A stretch of DNA of 29,146 nt from an uncultured Pigmentiphaga sp. (GTDB taxonomy: Bacteria > Pseudomonadota > Gammaproteobacteria > Burkholderiales > Burkholderiaceae_B): contig CALAGD010000104.1 of the NCBI GenBank assembly GCA_937891425.1, positions 1 through 29,146 of the forward strand. Direction: 5' to 3'. The translations under genes were made by a program, and so were the position numbers. Position 1 is the stretch's first letter, and each line of letters begins with the position of its first letter. Shown here one piece after another: positions 17,892 to 25,334 of this stretch. The notes beneath the pieces were generated by a model. The model was not told the DNA's origin, ran no database searches, and saw only the letters and a list, made by a program, of their open reading frames with translations.

Positions 17892-20800
17892 GTGTTGGCG
17901 CGGACCCGCCAGATGGAATAGGGTTGATCGGGGTCCAGGTGAATTGTCTGGTACTTTCCATGCCAGTCGAAGCGGTACCCATGGACCAGGTCCTCACAGT
18001 GCAGCACGCCGTCGTCGGGCAGGCCCAGCATCCACATGGGCAGTTCGATGGTCGCGTCATGGCCATGGAAAGGATCCAGGTTCACCGCGATCAGCAGCAC
18101 GTTGTCGAGTTCGGGTGTGGCTTTCGAGTAGAACAGAATTTGCTCGTGATGCGCTGGATGGAAGGCGATGCCTCGATGCGTGTGCAGCGCAGGGTTGTCC
18201 AGCCGAAGCTGGTTGAGCCGGGCGATCTCATGCCGTATGTTGCCGGGGCGGTCCCAGTCCCACGCCTTGATTTCGTATTTCTCCGAATCCAGGTATTCCT
18301 CGCGACCCGGCAGCGGGGTGGCTTCGCACAGCTCGAACCCGCTGTACATGCCCCACAGCCCCGACATGGTGGCGGCCAGTGCCGCACGGATCAGGAACCC
18401 TGGCCGCCCCGAGGTCTGGAGGAACCGGGGATTGATGTCCGGAGTGTTTACGAAGAAGTGCGGCCGGAAGAAATCGGCTACCGGCGCATTCCCGACCTCG
18501 TTCAGGTAGTCGGTCAGTTCCTGTTTCGAGGTGCGCCAGGTGAAGTAGGTGTACGACTGCGAAAAACCGACACGGGCAAGACGATACATCATGCTGGGGC
18601 GCGTGAAAGCTTCCGACAGGAAGATCGTGTCCGGATACTGACCCTGTACCTCGCGAATCAGCCATTGCCAGAATGGCAGCGGTTTCGTGTGGGGGTTATC
18701 TACCCGAAATGTCCGTACACCAAGTGCGGCCCAGTGGAGCACGACGTCGCGCAGCGCGAACCACAGTGCCATGGTGTGCGTGCGCCGTTCTGGCGTGCGA
18801 GCCAGTTCGTCAGCGTTATAGAACTCGAGGTTGACGATGTCTTCGTATTTCTTCGGCGGGTTCTCGGCATAGTGCAGCGAGCCGTCGGCCCGCCAGGAAA
18901 ACCATTCGGGGTGGGTTTGCAGCCACGGGTGATCGGGCGAGCACTGTATGGCAAAATCCAGCGCGATCTCGATACCCATGCGGCGCGCTGCGGCCAGCAA
19001 GTCCCTGAAGTCATCCAGGGTGCCTAGCTGTGGGTGAACGGCATCATGCCCACCCTCGATCGCACCGATGGCATATGGGCTGCCCGGATCATCCGGCCCG
19101 GCCTGAAGGCTGTTGTTGCGCCCCTTGCGATGGCTGTTTCCGATCGGGTGAATGGGTGGGAGGTACAGCACGTCAAAACCCATGTCGCGAACGTAGGGCA
19201 GGCGGAAGATGACGTCACGAAATGTTCCGTGGCGGGCGGCGTCACCGCTTTGCGAGCGGGGAAACATTTCGTACCAGCTGGCGAAGCGGGCCGCACGACG
19301 TTCAACCATCAGGGCTTGCGGCGGCTCGAGTGTGGTCTCGAACTCGTGCAGTTCGGCGCCTTGGGCAAAGTGCAGGGTGTCGGGCGACAGCAGCCGTTCG
19401 CAGTCATAGGTGTCGGCATCGGGCACGCCACACCGGGCGAGCAAAGCCTGCCCCTCGCGCACGTCCAGGCTCACGTCGACTCCAGCCTCCACTTTCTTGG
19501 CCAGACCCGCGCGAAAACTGCCAAAAGCATCGCGCCACGCGCGTATGGTGTACTCATGCAGGCCGATGCGTTCCGGTATGCATGTCGCTTCCCAGGCGTC
19601 GTTGCCAAGAGCCTTCATTTCCACCGCATGCCATCCAATCTCATCGACGGCACGCCAGAGCAGGAACACGCGCAAGACGTCATGGCCATCCATGAAGACG
19701 TTGGCGCGCACGGTCAGGGGCTCGCCGGCAATGCGCTTGATGCAATGGGTGGGGTCGGGCGTGGAAGGCGAGAGGTCCTGGATGACGATCCGGGGTGCTT
19801 GCAGGGCAGCAGCCAGCGCTTCGGTTTGCAGTGTGCGGTTGCGTTTGCGCTTGTGGGTGATGACCGGTTCAGGCGCCACCAAAGGGGCGCTCGCGCTGCC
19901 CCCAGCGGGGAGGTGGTCGGGCAGCGTGGGGCCGAGAGGCCGGACCAGTGCCGGAACGTCTGGCGGGCCGGATCCGGCCAGCGCATCGCGTGGGAGCGGC
20001 GCTTGCCTGTCCAGGGTCGGCGCGACGTCTATGGGCGGCGGCACGACCGGGGCACGTAGCTGCATCGACCTGCCATCGACGACGAATCCGGATAGTCGGG
20101 TGCGCACCATCTGCCAGTCGAGCGGAACCGGTGCAACAGGGGACGGATTGAGCAGTACGAGGCAGCCCCGGTCGCCATGCGTGCGTTGGAGCGCGGTGAA
20201 CGGCGCAGCGTCGCCCGTCAGCTGTTGCAATGGACCTCCGCCTGCCGGGTGCCCAGCCGTGCATGTATTGGCCGCCGCGATCTGTGCCACCAGTTCACCC
20301 GCCTGCGGGTGATCCGGCGCCGGCAAGGTAGCCAGCAGGGCATCTCCGATACATGCTGCGCACCACAGGCGCTGCTGCACCGCGACGTCGGAGGAATTGC
20401 ACAGCGTGGGGTCTTCCGGCGCGATGACGGCCATGTATACCTGTCCCAGGGCAAGCTGCAGTTGCCGGAACTCCTGCACGAACCATGGATCGCGCAGGTT
20501 CCACCAGGGCAGTGAGGCGTACCCGGCGGTAAAGCCGCCGGCGCCAAGCCCGGAGAAGTGATGGTAGCCAATGCCCGGGGTCCATGCGGTCCACTGGGAG
20601 TCGGGGTGCGCAGCGCGTAGCGGGTCGAGCAGCGCACGCCAGGCGTCGGCACCGAGATGCTGCGGGTGTACCACACGAAAACCCGTGACGCCCAGCTCCA
20701 GCCAGTGTCGCAGGCGCTCACGCCAGAAGTCGAGATAATCGTTGCCAATCGCGTCGGTTCGCAGGCGGCAGCAAGCACGGTCGTGGTCCGAGAGCCGGGG

Positions 20801-21175
20801 GTCGAGCGCCGCCAGCCCGTTTTGAGGGTGGTGCCACCAGTGCGGATGGTCGCGCGCCAGTGCGCCATCGGCGGTTGCCTGGCAGACGCAAATGTCCATC
20901 CAGAGCTCAAGCCGATGCTCGCTGCAGGCTGCGCAGGCGCTGGCGACGGCGTCGTCGAGTGTCAGCGCTGCCGGCCAGCCGGGGGCGGGGTCCAGCTGAA
21001 ACGGGTCGTCGACCAGGAAAGGGTCGCGTGCGGCGCCTCGCCACAAGGGTCCGCAAACCAGATGGGTGAAACCTGCGCTGGCAGCGCGTGCTGCCCAGGA
21101 GCGCCAGTCGGGCGCGGGCAGTTGTCGTGGATCAACGTAACACAGCCGGGTAAGTCCGGGTCGACGGTTATTCAT
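17888..21175 (-). CDS. glgE: Alpha-1,4-glucan:maltose-1-phosphate maltosyltransferase with extra N-terminal pseudo-GH13 domain
   Basis: This gene encodes a 1095-residue protein whose C-terminal 640 or so residues are a complete GlgE, which adds maltosyl units from maltose-1-phosphate to alpha-glucan. The N/S domain (DUF3416-type) is at about 461-575 and the GH13 barrel at about 630-990, with ALDFAIQCSPDHPW (738-751), nucleophile D826 in TFRVDNPH, acid/base E855 in FLSEAFT and D913 in NTPDINP. Residues 1-340 form an additional domain resembling a decayed GlgE barrel: FRVVHP (166-171) replaces FRVDNP, and W198 occupies the position of E855. A Pro/Ala-rich linker (about 345-440) and a basic patch, HKRKRNR (441-447), join the halves. 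The ATG at 21175 lacks a clear ribosome site; the open frame continues to 21658, but that part overlaps glgA and is low-complexity. The usual family length is about 660. Confidence 0.95.
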   Translation of the reverse strand: MNNRRPGLTRLCYVDPRQLPAPDWRSWAARAASAGFTHLVCGPLWRGAARDPFLVDDPFQLDPAPGWPAALTLDDAVASACAACSEHRLELWMDICVCQATADGALARDHPHWWHHPQNGLAALDPRLSDHDRACCRLRTDAIGNDYLDFWRERLRHWLELGVTGFRVVHPQHLGADAWRALLDPLRAAHPDSQWTAWTPGIGYHHFSGLGAGGFTAGYASLPWWNLRDPWFVQEFRQLQLALGQVYMAVIAPEDPTLCNSSDVAVQQRLWCAACIGDALLATLPAPDHPQAGELVAQIAAANTCTAGHPAGGGPLQQLTGDAAPFTALQRTHGDRGCLVLLNPSPVAPVPLDWQMVRTRLSGFVVDGRSMQLRAPVVPPPIDVAPTLDRQAPLPRDALAGSGPPDVPALVRPLGPTLPDHLPAGGSASAPLVAPEPVITHKRKRNRTLQTEALAAALQAPRIVIQDLSPSTPDPTHCIKRIAGEPLTVRANVFMDGHDVLRVFLLWRAVDEIGWHAVEMKALGNDAWEATCIPERIGLHEYTIRAWRDAFGSFRAGLAKKVEAGVDVSLDVREGQALLARCGVPDADTYDCERLLSPDTLHFAQGAELHEFETTLEPPQALMVERRAARFASWYEMFPRSQSGDAARHGTFRDVIFRLPYVRDMGFDVLYLPPIHPIGNSHRKGRNNSLQAGPDDPGSPYAIGAIEGGHDAVHPQLGTLDDFRDLLAAARRMGIEIALDFAIQCSPDHPWLQTHPEWFSWRADGSLHYAENPPKKYEDIVNLEFYNADELARTPERRTHTMALWFALRDVVLHWAALGVRTFRVDNPHTKPLPFWQWLIREVQGQYPDTIFLSEAFTRPSMMYRLARVGFSQSYTYFTWRTSKQELTDYLNEVGNAPVADFFRPHFFVNTPDINPRFLQTSGRPGFLIRAALAATMSGLWGMYSGFELCEATPLPGREEYLDSEKYEIKAWDWDRPGNIRHEIARLNQLRLDNPALHTHRGIAFHPAHHEQILFYSKATPELDNVLLIAVNLDPFHGHDATIELPMWMLGLPDDGVLHCEDLVHGYRFDWHGKYQTIHLDPDQPYSIWRVRANT

Positions 21176-21237
21176 GGCGCGTTGACCGGTTGAAACACGT
21201 GCATTGCACGCGTCCACGATTCGCCTGTGCCGCCGGT
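21176..21237 (-). other. glgA-glgE spacer with short dyad
   Basis: This 62-base spacer is the only gap inside the operon. It contains the dyad CGTGCATTGCACG at 21198-21210 (6-base arms around one T). No U-run follows it on the minus strand, so it is not a standard terminator, and no purine-rich ribosome site precedes the glgE ATG. Confidence 0.4.
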
Positions 21238-22857
21238 TCAGAGTGAAGGCGCCGGTCGCGCACGCAGCAAGCCCGTACCCAACTTCTTGTCGCGGCGCTG
21301 GGTGACCGACCACAGGTCCGCGTTGACCGCGGGTTTGACGGGCGGGCTGGCCACGGGGGCGATCATGGACTTGAATGGACGCGGCACGGTGACGTGTGCA
21401 TCCACCATTTGTGCATACAGATCGAGGTAGCGGTGAGCCGATGTTTCCCAGTTGAACCGGCTCAGCATGCCATTGCGCTGCATGCTCCACCAAAGTTGCG
21501 GGTGCTTGCGCAGCGCCATGGTCCGGTCGATCGCCGCGAGCATGTCTTCCATTGTCTCGCCGTCGAACAGGATGCCAGTCGCGTGTTCCATGGCATTCGG
21601 ACCTGCCTGGGGCCCCGGATCGCTGACCGTATCGACCATGCCTCCCACTCGCGAGCAAATGGGGAGGGTGGCGTAGACCATGGCGTACACCGGTGCCAGT
21701 CCGAACGGCTCGAATCGGCTTCCATGCAACAGGATGTCTCCGCCGGCATAGAGCAGGTGGGCGCGGCGCTCGTCATAGCCGATGTGCACTGCCATGCGGC
21801 CAGGGAACTGACGGGCAACCTCGCGCATGGCGTCCTCGATGCCGCGATCGCCACACCCCAGCACGGCAACCTGCAGGTCCGGATGAGCCGCCAACGCGCG
21901 CGGTATGGCCTGGGCCGCTACATCGCCCATTTTCTGGCTGGTGAGTCGGCTGCACGACACCATTACCGTCGCGTTCGGGTTGGCAATGAGACCGACGTCT
22001 TCCTGCAGTGCCCGCTTGCACGATGCCTTGCCGGCGAGATCGGCAACCGAGTACACATCCGGCAGGTACGCATCGTTGGACGGGTTCCACACCTGCGGAT
22101 CGATGCCGTTGGGTGTAGGCGATAGCCGGGCCTTCCGGCTGGAAAGCACGCCCTCCAGCCCCATGCCGAACCGGGGGGTGAGGATCTCGGTGGCGTACTG
22201 ATGGCTTACGGTGGTGATGCGGTCGGCAAAGAGCAGGCCCGCCTTCAGGAAGTTCAGCTGCCCCCAGTACTCGGCTGCATCAGCACCACGGTATTCCAGA
22301 GGAATGCCCAGAGATTCTGCCTGCTCCATCGGGAAAATGCCCTGGAAGGCCAGATTGTGGATGGTGAGCACGCTGCGCACATTCGTTACGCCTCGCGCGT
22401 GCATGAGCATGGGCACCAGGCCCGCATGCCAGTCGTTGGCATGCACCACATGGGGCACCGGCAGCGTGGTGCGGCCTTCCGCAATACGCACCGCAGCGTG
22501 CGACAGGGCGGCAAAACGAATGCCGTTGTCCGGATATTCCTTGCCGTGGGCATCCAGATACAGGCTGCCGTCGCGCTCGTACAGGGTATCATTGCGCAGC
22601 AGAATCACGGGAACGCCGGTCTTGACGATACGGCCTGCCAGCAATTGGGCGGTGCCACCGGGCAGATCGTCGAGGATGCCGACCGTGCGCAAGTGGGTGA
22701 CGTGTCGCAAGGTGGAGCGGTAGGCGGGCAGCAGCAGTGAAACAGCGACACCTGCGTCATGCAGCGCGTGCGCCATGCCGCTGATGGCATCGCCAAGGCC
22801 ACCGGTTTTCGCCAGCGGAACGGCCTCCGAGCTGACAACAAGAATATTGAGTAACAA
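21238..22857 (-). CDS. glgA: Glycogen synthase (GT5)
   Basis: This gene encodes a 539-residue glycosyltransferase of the GT5, GT-B fold, adding glucose from a nucleotide sugar (normally ADP-glucose) to the non-reducing end of alpha-1,4-glucan. Signatures are the N-terminal KTGGLGD loop (K17), HANDWHAGL (139-147), TTVSHQYATEI (215-225), PNGIDPQVWNP (249-259), SRLTSQKM with R304 and K309, and the catalytic-site motif RFEPFGLAP with E382. KTGGLGD and RFEPFG differ slightly from the usual KTGGLAD and RFEPCG. About 50 residues after 487 extend past the normal end of the family and look unstructured and basic. The start is TTG: an in-frame TAA lies 15 bases upstream and no ATG occurs before residue 28, while AGGAGG sits seven bases before the TTG. 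It is the first gene of the operon. Confidence 0.96.
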   Translation of the reverse strand: MLLNILVVSSEAVPLAKTGGLGDAISGMAHALHDAGVAVSLLLPAYRSTLRHVTHLRTVGILDDLPGGTAQLLAGRIVKTGVPVILLRNDTLYERDGSLYLDAHGKEYPDNGIRFAALSHAAVRIAEGRTTLPVPHVVHANDWHAGLVPMLMHARGVTNVRSVLTIHNLAFQGIFPMEQAESLGIPLEYRGADAAEYWGQLNFLKAGLLFADRITTVSHQYATEILTPRFGMGLEGVLSSRKARLSPTPNGIDPQVWNPSNDAYLPDVYSVADLAGKASCKRALQEDVGLIANPNATVMVSCSRLTSQKMGDVAAQAIPRALAAHPDLQVAVLGCGDRGIEDAMREVARQFPGRMAVHIGYDERRAHLLYAGGDILLHGSRFEPFGLAPVYAMVYATLPICSRVGGMVDTVSDPGPQAGPNAMEHATGILFDGETMEDMLAAIDRTMALRKHPQLWWSMQRNGMLSRFNWETSAHRYLDLYAQMVDAHVTVPRPFKSMIAPVASPPVKPAVNADLWSVTQRRDKKLGTGLLRARPAPSL

Positions 22858-22870
22858 GATATCGCCTCCT
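22855..22870 (-). promoter_or_regulatory. Ribosome binding site with TTG start of glgA
   Basis: On the minus strand a perfect AGGAGG (22870-22865) is followed by a 7-base spacer and TTG (22857-22855). An in-frame TAA at 22875-22873 excludes any upstream start in this frame. This fixes the glgA start at a TTG codon. Confidence 0.85.
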
Positions 22871-23046
22871 GCTTATGGATATATGGTTCAGACGCAGTTC
22901 GGAAGAGCCGCAGTCCGGGTGAAGGCGCCACTTCCCGGTGGAAGAACGGAGGCCGCGCGGAGGCGGAGCTACAGAGAGGCACCTGTGCCAGCCGGCCGGT
23001 GGATGCCAGGCTGACGAAGTCATGCTGTTGTCGTGGGAACTAGCGA

Positions 23047-23067
23047 TTTTCGTGCCCGGCACGAAAA
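23047..23067. repeat. Perfect 21-base dyad TTTTCGTGC-CCG-GCACGAAAA
   Basis: Two 9-base arms are exact inverted copies around a 3-base centre. The outer ends are T4 and A4 in the orientation opposite to that of an intrinsic terminator, so a protein-binding operator or a leader RNA hairpin is more likely than a terminator. It lies about 190 bases upstream of the glgA start. Confidence 0.7.
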
Positions 23068-23246
23068 CCACGGTGGAGGAGGGGCGGACGGAAGCCTGGC
23101 GCGACCAGGCAGCTCACAGGTTGGGTGCGTACGGTGCACCATTCGGGAACGCAACTGTAGCAGATCGGTGCAACAGGTGCCGGCCTTCACCTGGAAACGC
23201 AGCGCGACTGCTGTGGCGGGCGCGCCGGCCGGATTGGGGCAATAGG

Positions 23247-23272
23247 CCCGGGGCGTAAGGGAAAGCCCCGGG
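23247..23272 (-). terminator. GC-rich hairpin downstream of the acetoacetyl-CoA synthetase gene
   Basis: CCCGGGGC (23247-23254) and GCCCCGGG (23265-23272) can form an 8-base stem with a 10-base loop, beginning about 73 bases after the stop of the upstream gene. No U-run follows on the minus strand, so it is at best a weak or factor-assisted terminator. Confidence 0.25.
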
Positions 23273-23345
23273 GGAAAGGCACCGCCCGGCAGGATGGGCT
23301 GCCCGTGGCGGAGCGGGTCATGGGCAATGACGAGGAGCGGCTGAA

Positions 23346-25334
23346 TCAGGCGCCGGCAGCGGCCATGTGTTCTTCGAGTTTAGCGTAGAAATCGATGAAG
23401 TACTGGATGCTGTCGGGATTGGCCATGGCATCGCGACTAGCGACCTTGTCAGGGTCGGCCCCCAGCAACAGCTTGCGCACCGGCAATTCCATCTTCTTGC
23501 CGGTAAGCGTGCGCGGAATTTCGGGCACGGCGTAGACCTCGTTGGGCACGTGTCGCGCCGAGGCGTGCTGGCGAATCTGGTTCTTGATGCGGTTCTTCAG
23601 CTCGGGCGTGAGCTCCTGGCCAGGAGCCAGCACGACGAACAATGGCATGAATGAGGGCCTGCCGAGATATTCCAGGTCGACGACCAGGCTGTCCTTCACC
23701 TCGGGCATTTCCTCCACCACACGATAGATTTCGGCAGTACCCATGCGGATACCGTGGCGGTTGATGGTGGTGTCGGAACGTCCGTAGATGACGGCAGTGC
23801 CACGTGGCGTGAAGCGTATCCAGTCGCCATGCCGCCACTTGCCCGGGAATTCTTCGAAGTAGCTTTCCAGGTAGCGTTTGTTGTCCGTGTCGCCCCAGAA
23901 GTACAGCGGCATGGACGGCATGGGTCTGGTTACCACCAGCTCACCGACTTCATCGACCACCGGCTGGCCGGCCTCGTTGAAGGCATAGACCGCCACGCCA
24001 AGCTCGGGGCACTGCAGTTCGCCCGCGTGTACCGGCAGGGTGGGGGCGCAGGCGACGAACCCTGATGCGATGTCGGTACCGCCACTGATGGAGGCCAGCC
24101 AGAGGTCGCGCTTGACGTTCTCGTAGGTCCAGACGTAGGCGTCGATGGGGAGCGGCGACCCGGTGGAATTGATGGTGCGCAGCGCCTGGAATTCACGTTG
24201 CGGCCTGACGCCCTCCTTCATGTTCTGGATGAGGAAGGCTGCGCCGCAGCCGAAATGCGTGATGGCGTAGTTGTCGATGAAATTCCAGAGGGTCTGGGCG
24301 TCGGGGTAGGCGGGGTTGCCGTCGGAGAGCACTACGGTGGCACCGGTGAGCAGGCTGCCGATCATCAGGTTCCAGACGATCCAGCCAGTGCTGCCGAGGA
24401 ACATGAAGCGGTCGCCGGGCCGGACGTCGTGCTGGAGCGCGTCGGTCTTGAGATGGGTGATGACGATGCCGCCGTGTCCGTGCACCATGGCCTTGGGCAG
24501 CCCGGTAGTGCCCGATGAGTAGACGATCCAGAGGGGGTGGTCGAACGGAACCCGGTTGAAGCTGAGTGGCGCCGGTTTGCGCGTGACGGATTCCCAGGTG
24601 CGGTAGTTGCGCCAGGCGGGCTCATCAGCACGCTCGGCGGGGCCGGCGACATGAATGACCTGCTCGATGGTGGGAAGAGCCTGCAGGATGTCGCTGACAA
24701 GGGCGGAGCGGTCGAACAGCTTCCCGTTGTAGACATAGCTGTCGACGGCAAACAGCACCTTGGGCTGGATCTGCGTGAACCGGTCAAGCACGACCGACAC
24801 GCCCATTTCGGGCGAGCAGCTGGACCAGATGGCGCCGATGCTGGCGCATGCCAGGAACGCAATGAGCGTTTCCGGAATGTTCGGCATGTAGGAGACGACA
24901 CGGTCGCCAGCTTGCACGCCCATGGCGCGCAAGCTTGCGGCCAGAGCGCCCACCTGCTGTTCGAGTTCGTCCCAAGAGACGGTACGCACGGGGCGGTTCT
25001 CGCCACGAGCGATGACCGCAGGGCGGTCGGCCGTCTTGTTGCGGAAGATGTGCTCGGCGTAATTGAGCCGGGTGTTGGGAAACCACTGCGCGCCCGGCAT
25101 GCTGGCGTTCGCCAGGACCGGATGCGGATCGCCATCGGCGAGGATGTCGAAGTACTCCCAGATGGCCATCCAGAACGCGTCGAGATCGTCGATGGACCAC
25201 CGCCACAAGGCGTAGTAGTCGTCGAACTTCAGTCCGCGTGTTTCCTCCAGCCAGTTCATGAAGTGGAACAGGCGGCTTTCCCGTATCTGCTCGGCACTGG
25301 GTGCCCAGAGCTCATCCCCTTGCTTGATTGTCAT
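23346..25334 (-). CDS. Acetoacetyl-CoA synthetase (acetoacetate-CoA ligase)
   Basis: This gene encodes a 662-residue adenylate-forming enzyme that activates acetoacetate with ATP and CoA, typically for recycling ketone bodies or PHB breakdown products. The N-terminal acetyl-CoA-synthetase-like cap is followed by the ATP-binding loop YSSGTTGLPKAMVHGHGG (272-289). Then come STGSPLP, the hinge and adenosine motif YGRSDTTINRHGIRMGTAE, and the C-terminal LTGKK with probable catalytic K613. IRMGTAEIYRVVE and the overall length favour acetoacetate over acetate as substrate, because the family member for acetate carries a different pocket; this is family knowledge, not proven here. I chose the ATG at 25334 because GGAAGGA lies just upstream; an in-frame GTG at 25361 is less likely. 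It is the gene upstream of the glgA leader and is probably a separate unit. Confidence 0.92.
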   Translation of the reverse strand: MTIKQGDELWAPSAEQIRESRLFHFMNWLEETRGLKFDDYYALWRWSIDDLDAFWMAIWEYFDILADGDPHPVLANASMPGAQWFPNTRLNYAEHIFRNKTADRPAVIARGENRPVRTVSWDELEQQVGALAASLRAMGVQAGDRVVSYMPNIPETLIAFLACASIGAIWSSCSPEMGVSVVLDRFTQIQPKVLFAVDSYVYNGKLFDRSALVSDILQALPTIEQVIHVAGPAERADEPAWRNYRTWESVTRKPAPLSFNRVPFDHPLWIVYSSGTTGLPKAMVHGHGGIVITHLKTDALQHDVRPGDRFMFLGSTGWIVWNLMIGSLLTGATVVLSDGNPAYPDAQTLWNFIDNYAITHFGCGAAFLIQNMKEGVRPQREFQALRTINSTGSPLPIDAYVWTYENVKRDLWLASISGGTDIASGFVACAPTLPVHAGELQCPELGVAVYAFNEAGQPVVDEVGELVVTRPMPSMPLYFWGDTDNKRYLESYFEEFPGKWRHGDWIRFTPRGTAVIYGRSDTTINRHGIRMGTAEIYRVVEEMPEVKDSLVVDLEYLGRPSFMPLFVVLAPGQELTPELKNRIKNQIRQHASARHVPNEVYAVPEIPRTLTGKKMELPVRKLLLGADPDKVASRDAMANPDSIQYFIDFYAKLEEHMAAAGA

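Larger units (their letters stand above)
3377..22857 (-). other. Eight-gene alpha-glucan/trehalose operon (glgA-glgE-treS/mak-glgB-glgX-treZ-malQ-treY)
   Basis: Eight genes on the minus strand form one probable transcription unit. The junctions are: glgA-glgE, 62-base gap; glgE-treS, 17888-17891; treS-glgB, 14508-14511; glgB-glgX, 12322-12325; glgX-treZ, 10127-10145; treZ-malQ, 8331-8334; malQ-treY, 6193-6196. Five junctions are ATGA overlaps, which suggests translational coupling; treY in particular has no visible ribosome site of its own. The only sizeable upstream non-coding stretch is the leader before glgA. Functionally the unit covers glucan synthesis, branching, debranching, conversion to trehalose and return of trehalose to glucan through maltose-1-phosphate. 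Confidence 0.9.
22858..23345 (-). promoter_or_regulatory. Non-coding leader/promoter region of the glucan operon
   Basis: About 490 bases separate glgA from the end of the acetoacetyl-CoA synthetase gene. I find no convincing gene here; a 106-codon plus-strand frame (22938-23258) has no recognisable content. The operon promoter must lie here unless transcription reads through from the upstream gene. The region holds a perfect 21-base dyad (23047-23067), a GC-rich hairpin (23247-23272), and a minus-strand CTACAGT at 23160-23154 that weakly resembles a sigma-S minus-10 element. A TATATC at 22883-22878 is too close to the ribosome site to serve as a useful minus-10. Promoter position is therefore unresolved. 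Confidence 0.5.

Noticed and set aside
21176..21658. Upstream open frame that would add 161 residues to GlgE
   Set aside because: It lies mostly inside glgA, is low-complexity Arg/Gly/His-rich, and shows no family similarity; the ATG at 21175 begins recognisable sequence.
22878..22904. TTCCGA/TATATC as a glgA promoter
   Set aside because: The spacer is 15 bases and the start point would fall almost on the ribosome site, leaving too short a leader.
23047..23067. The perfect dyad as an intrinsic terminator
   Set aside because: The T and A tracts have the opposite polarity and no U-run follows on either strand.
22938..23258. 106-codon plus-strand open frame in the glgA leader
   Set aside because: It has no recognisable content and a composition typical of GC-rich non-coding frames.
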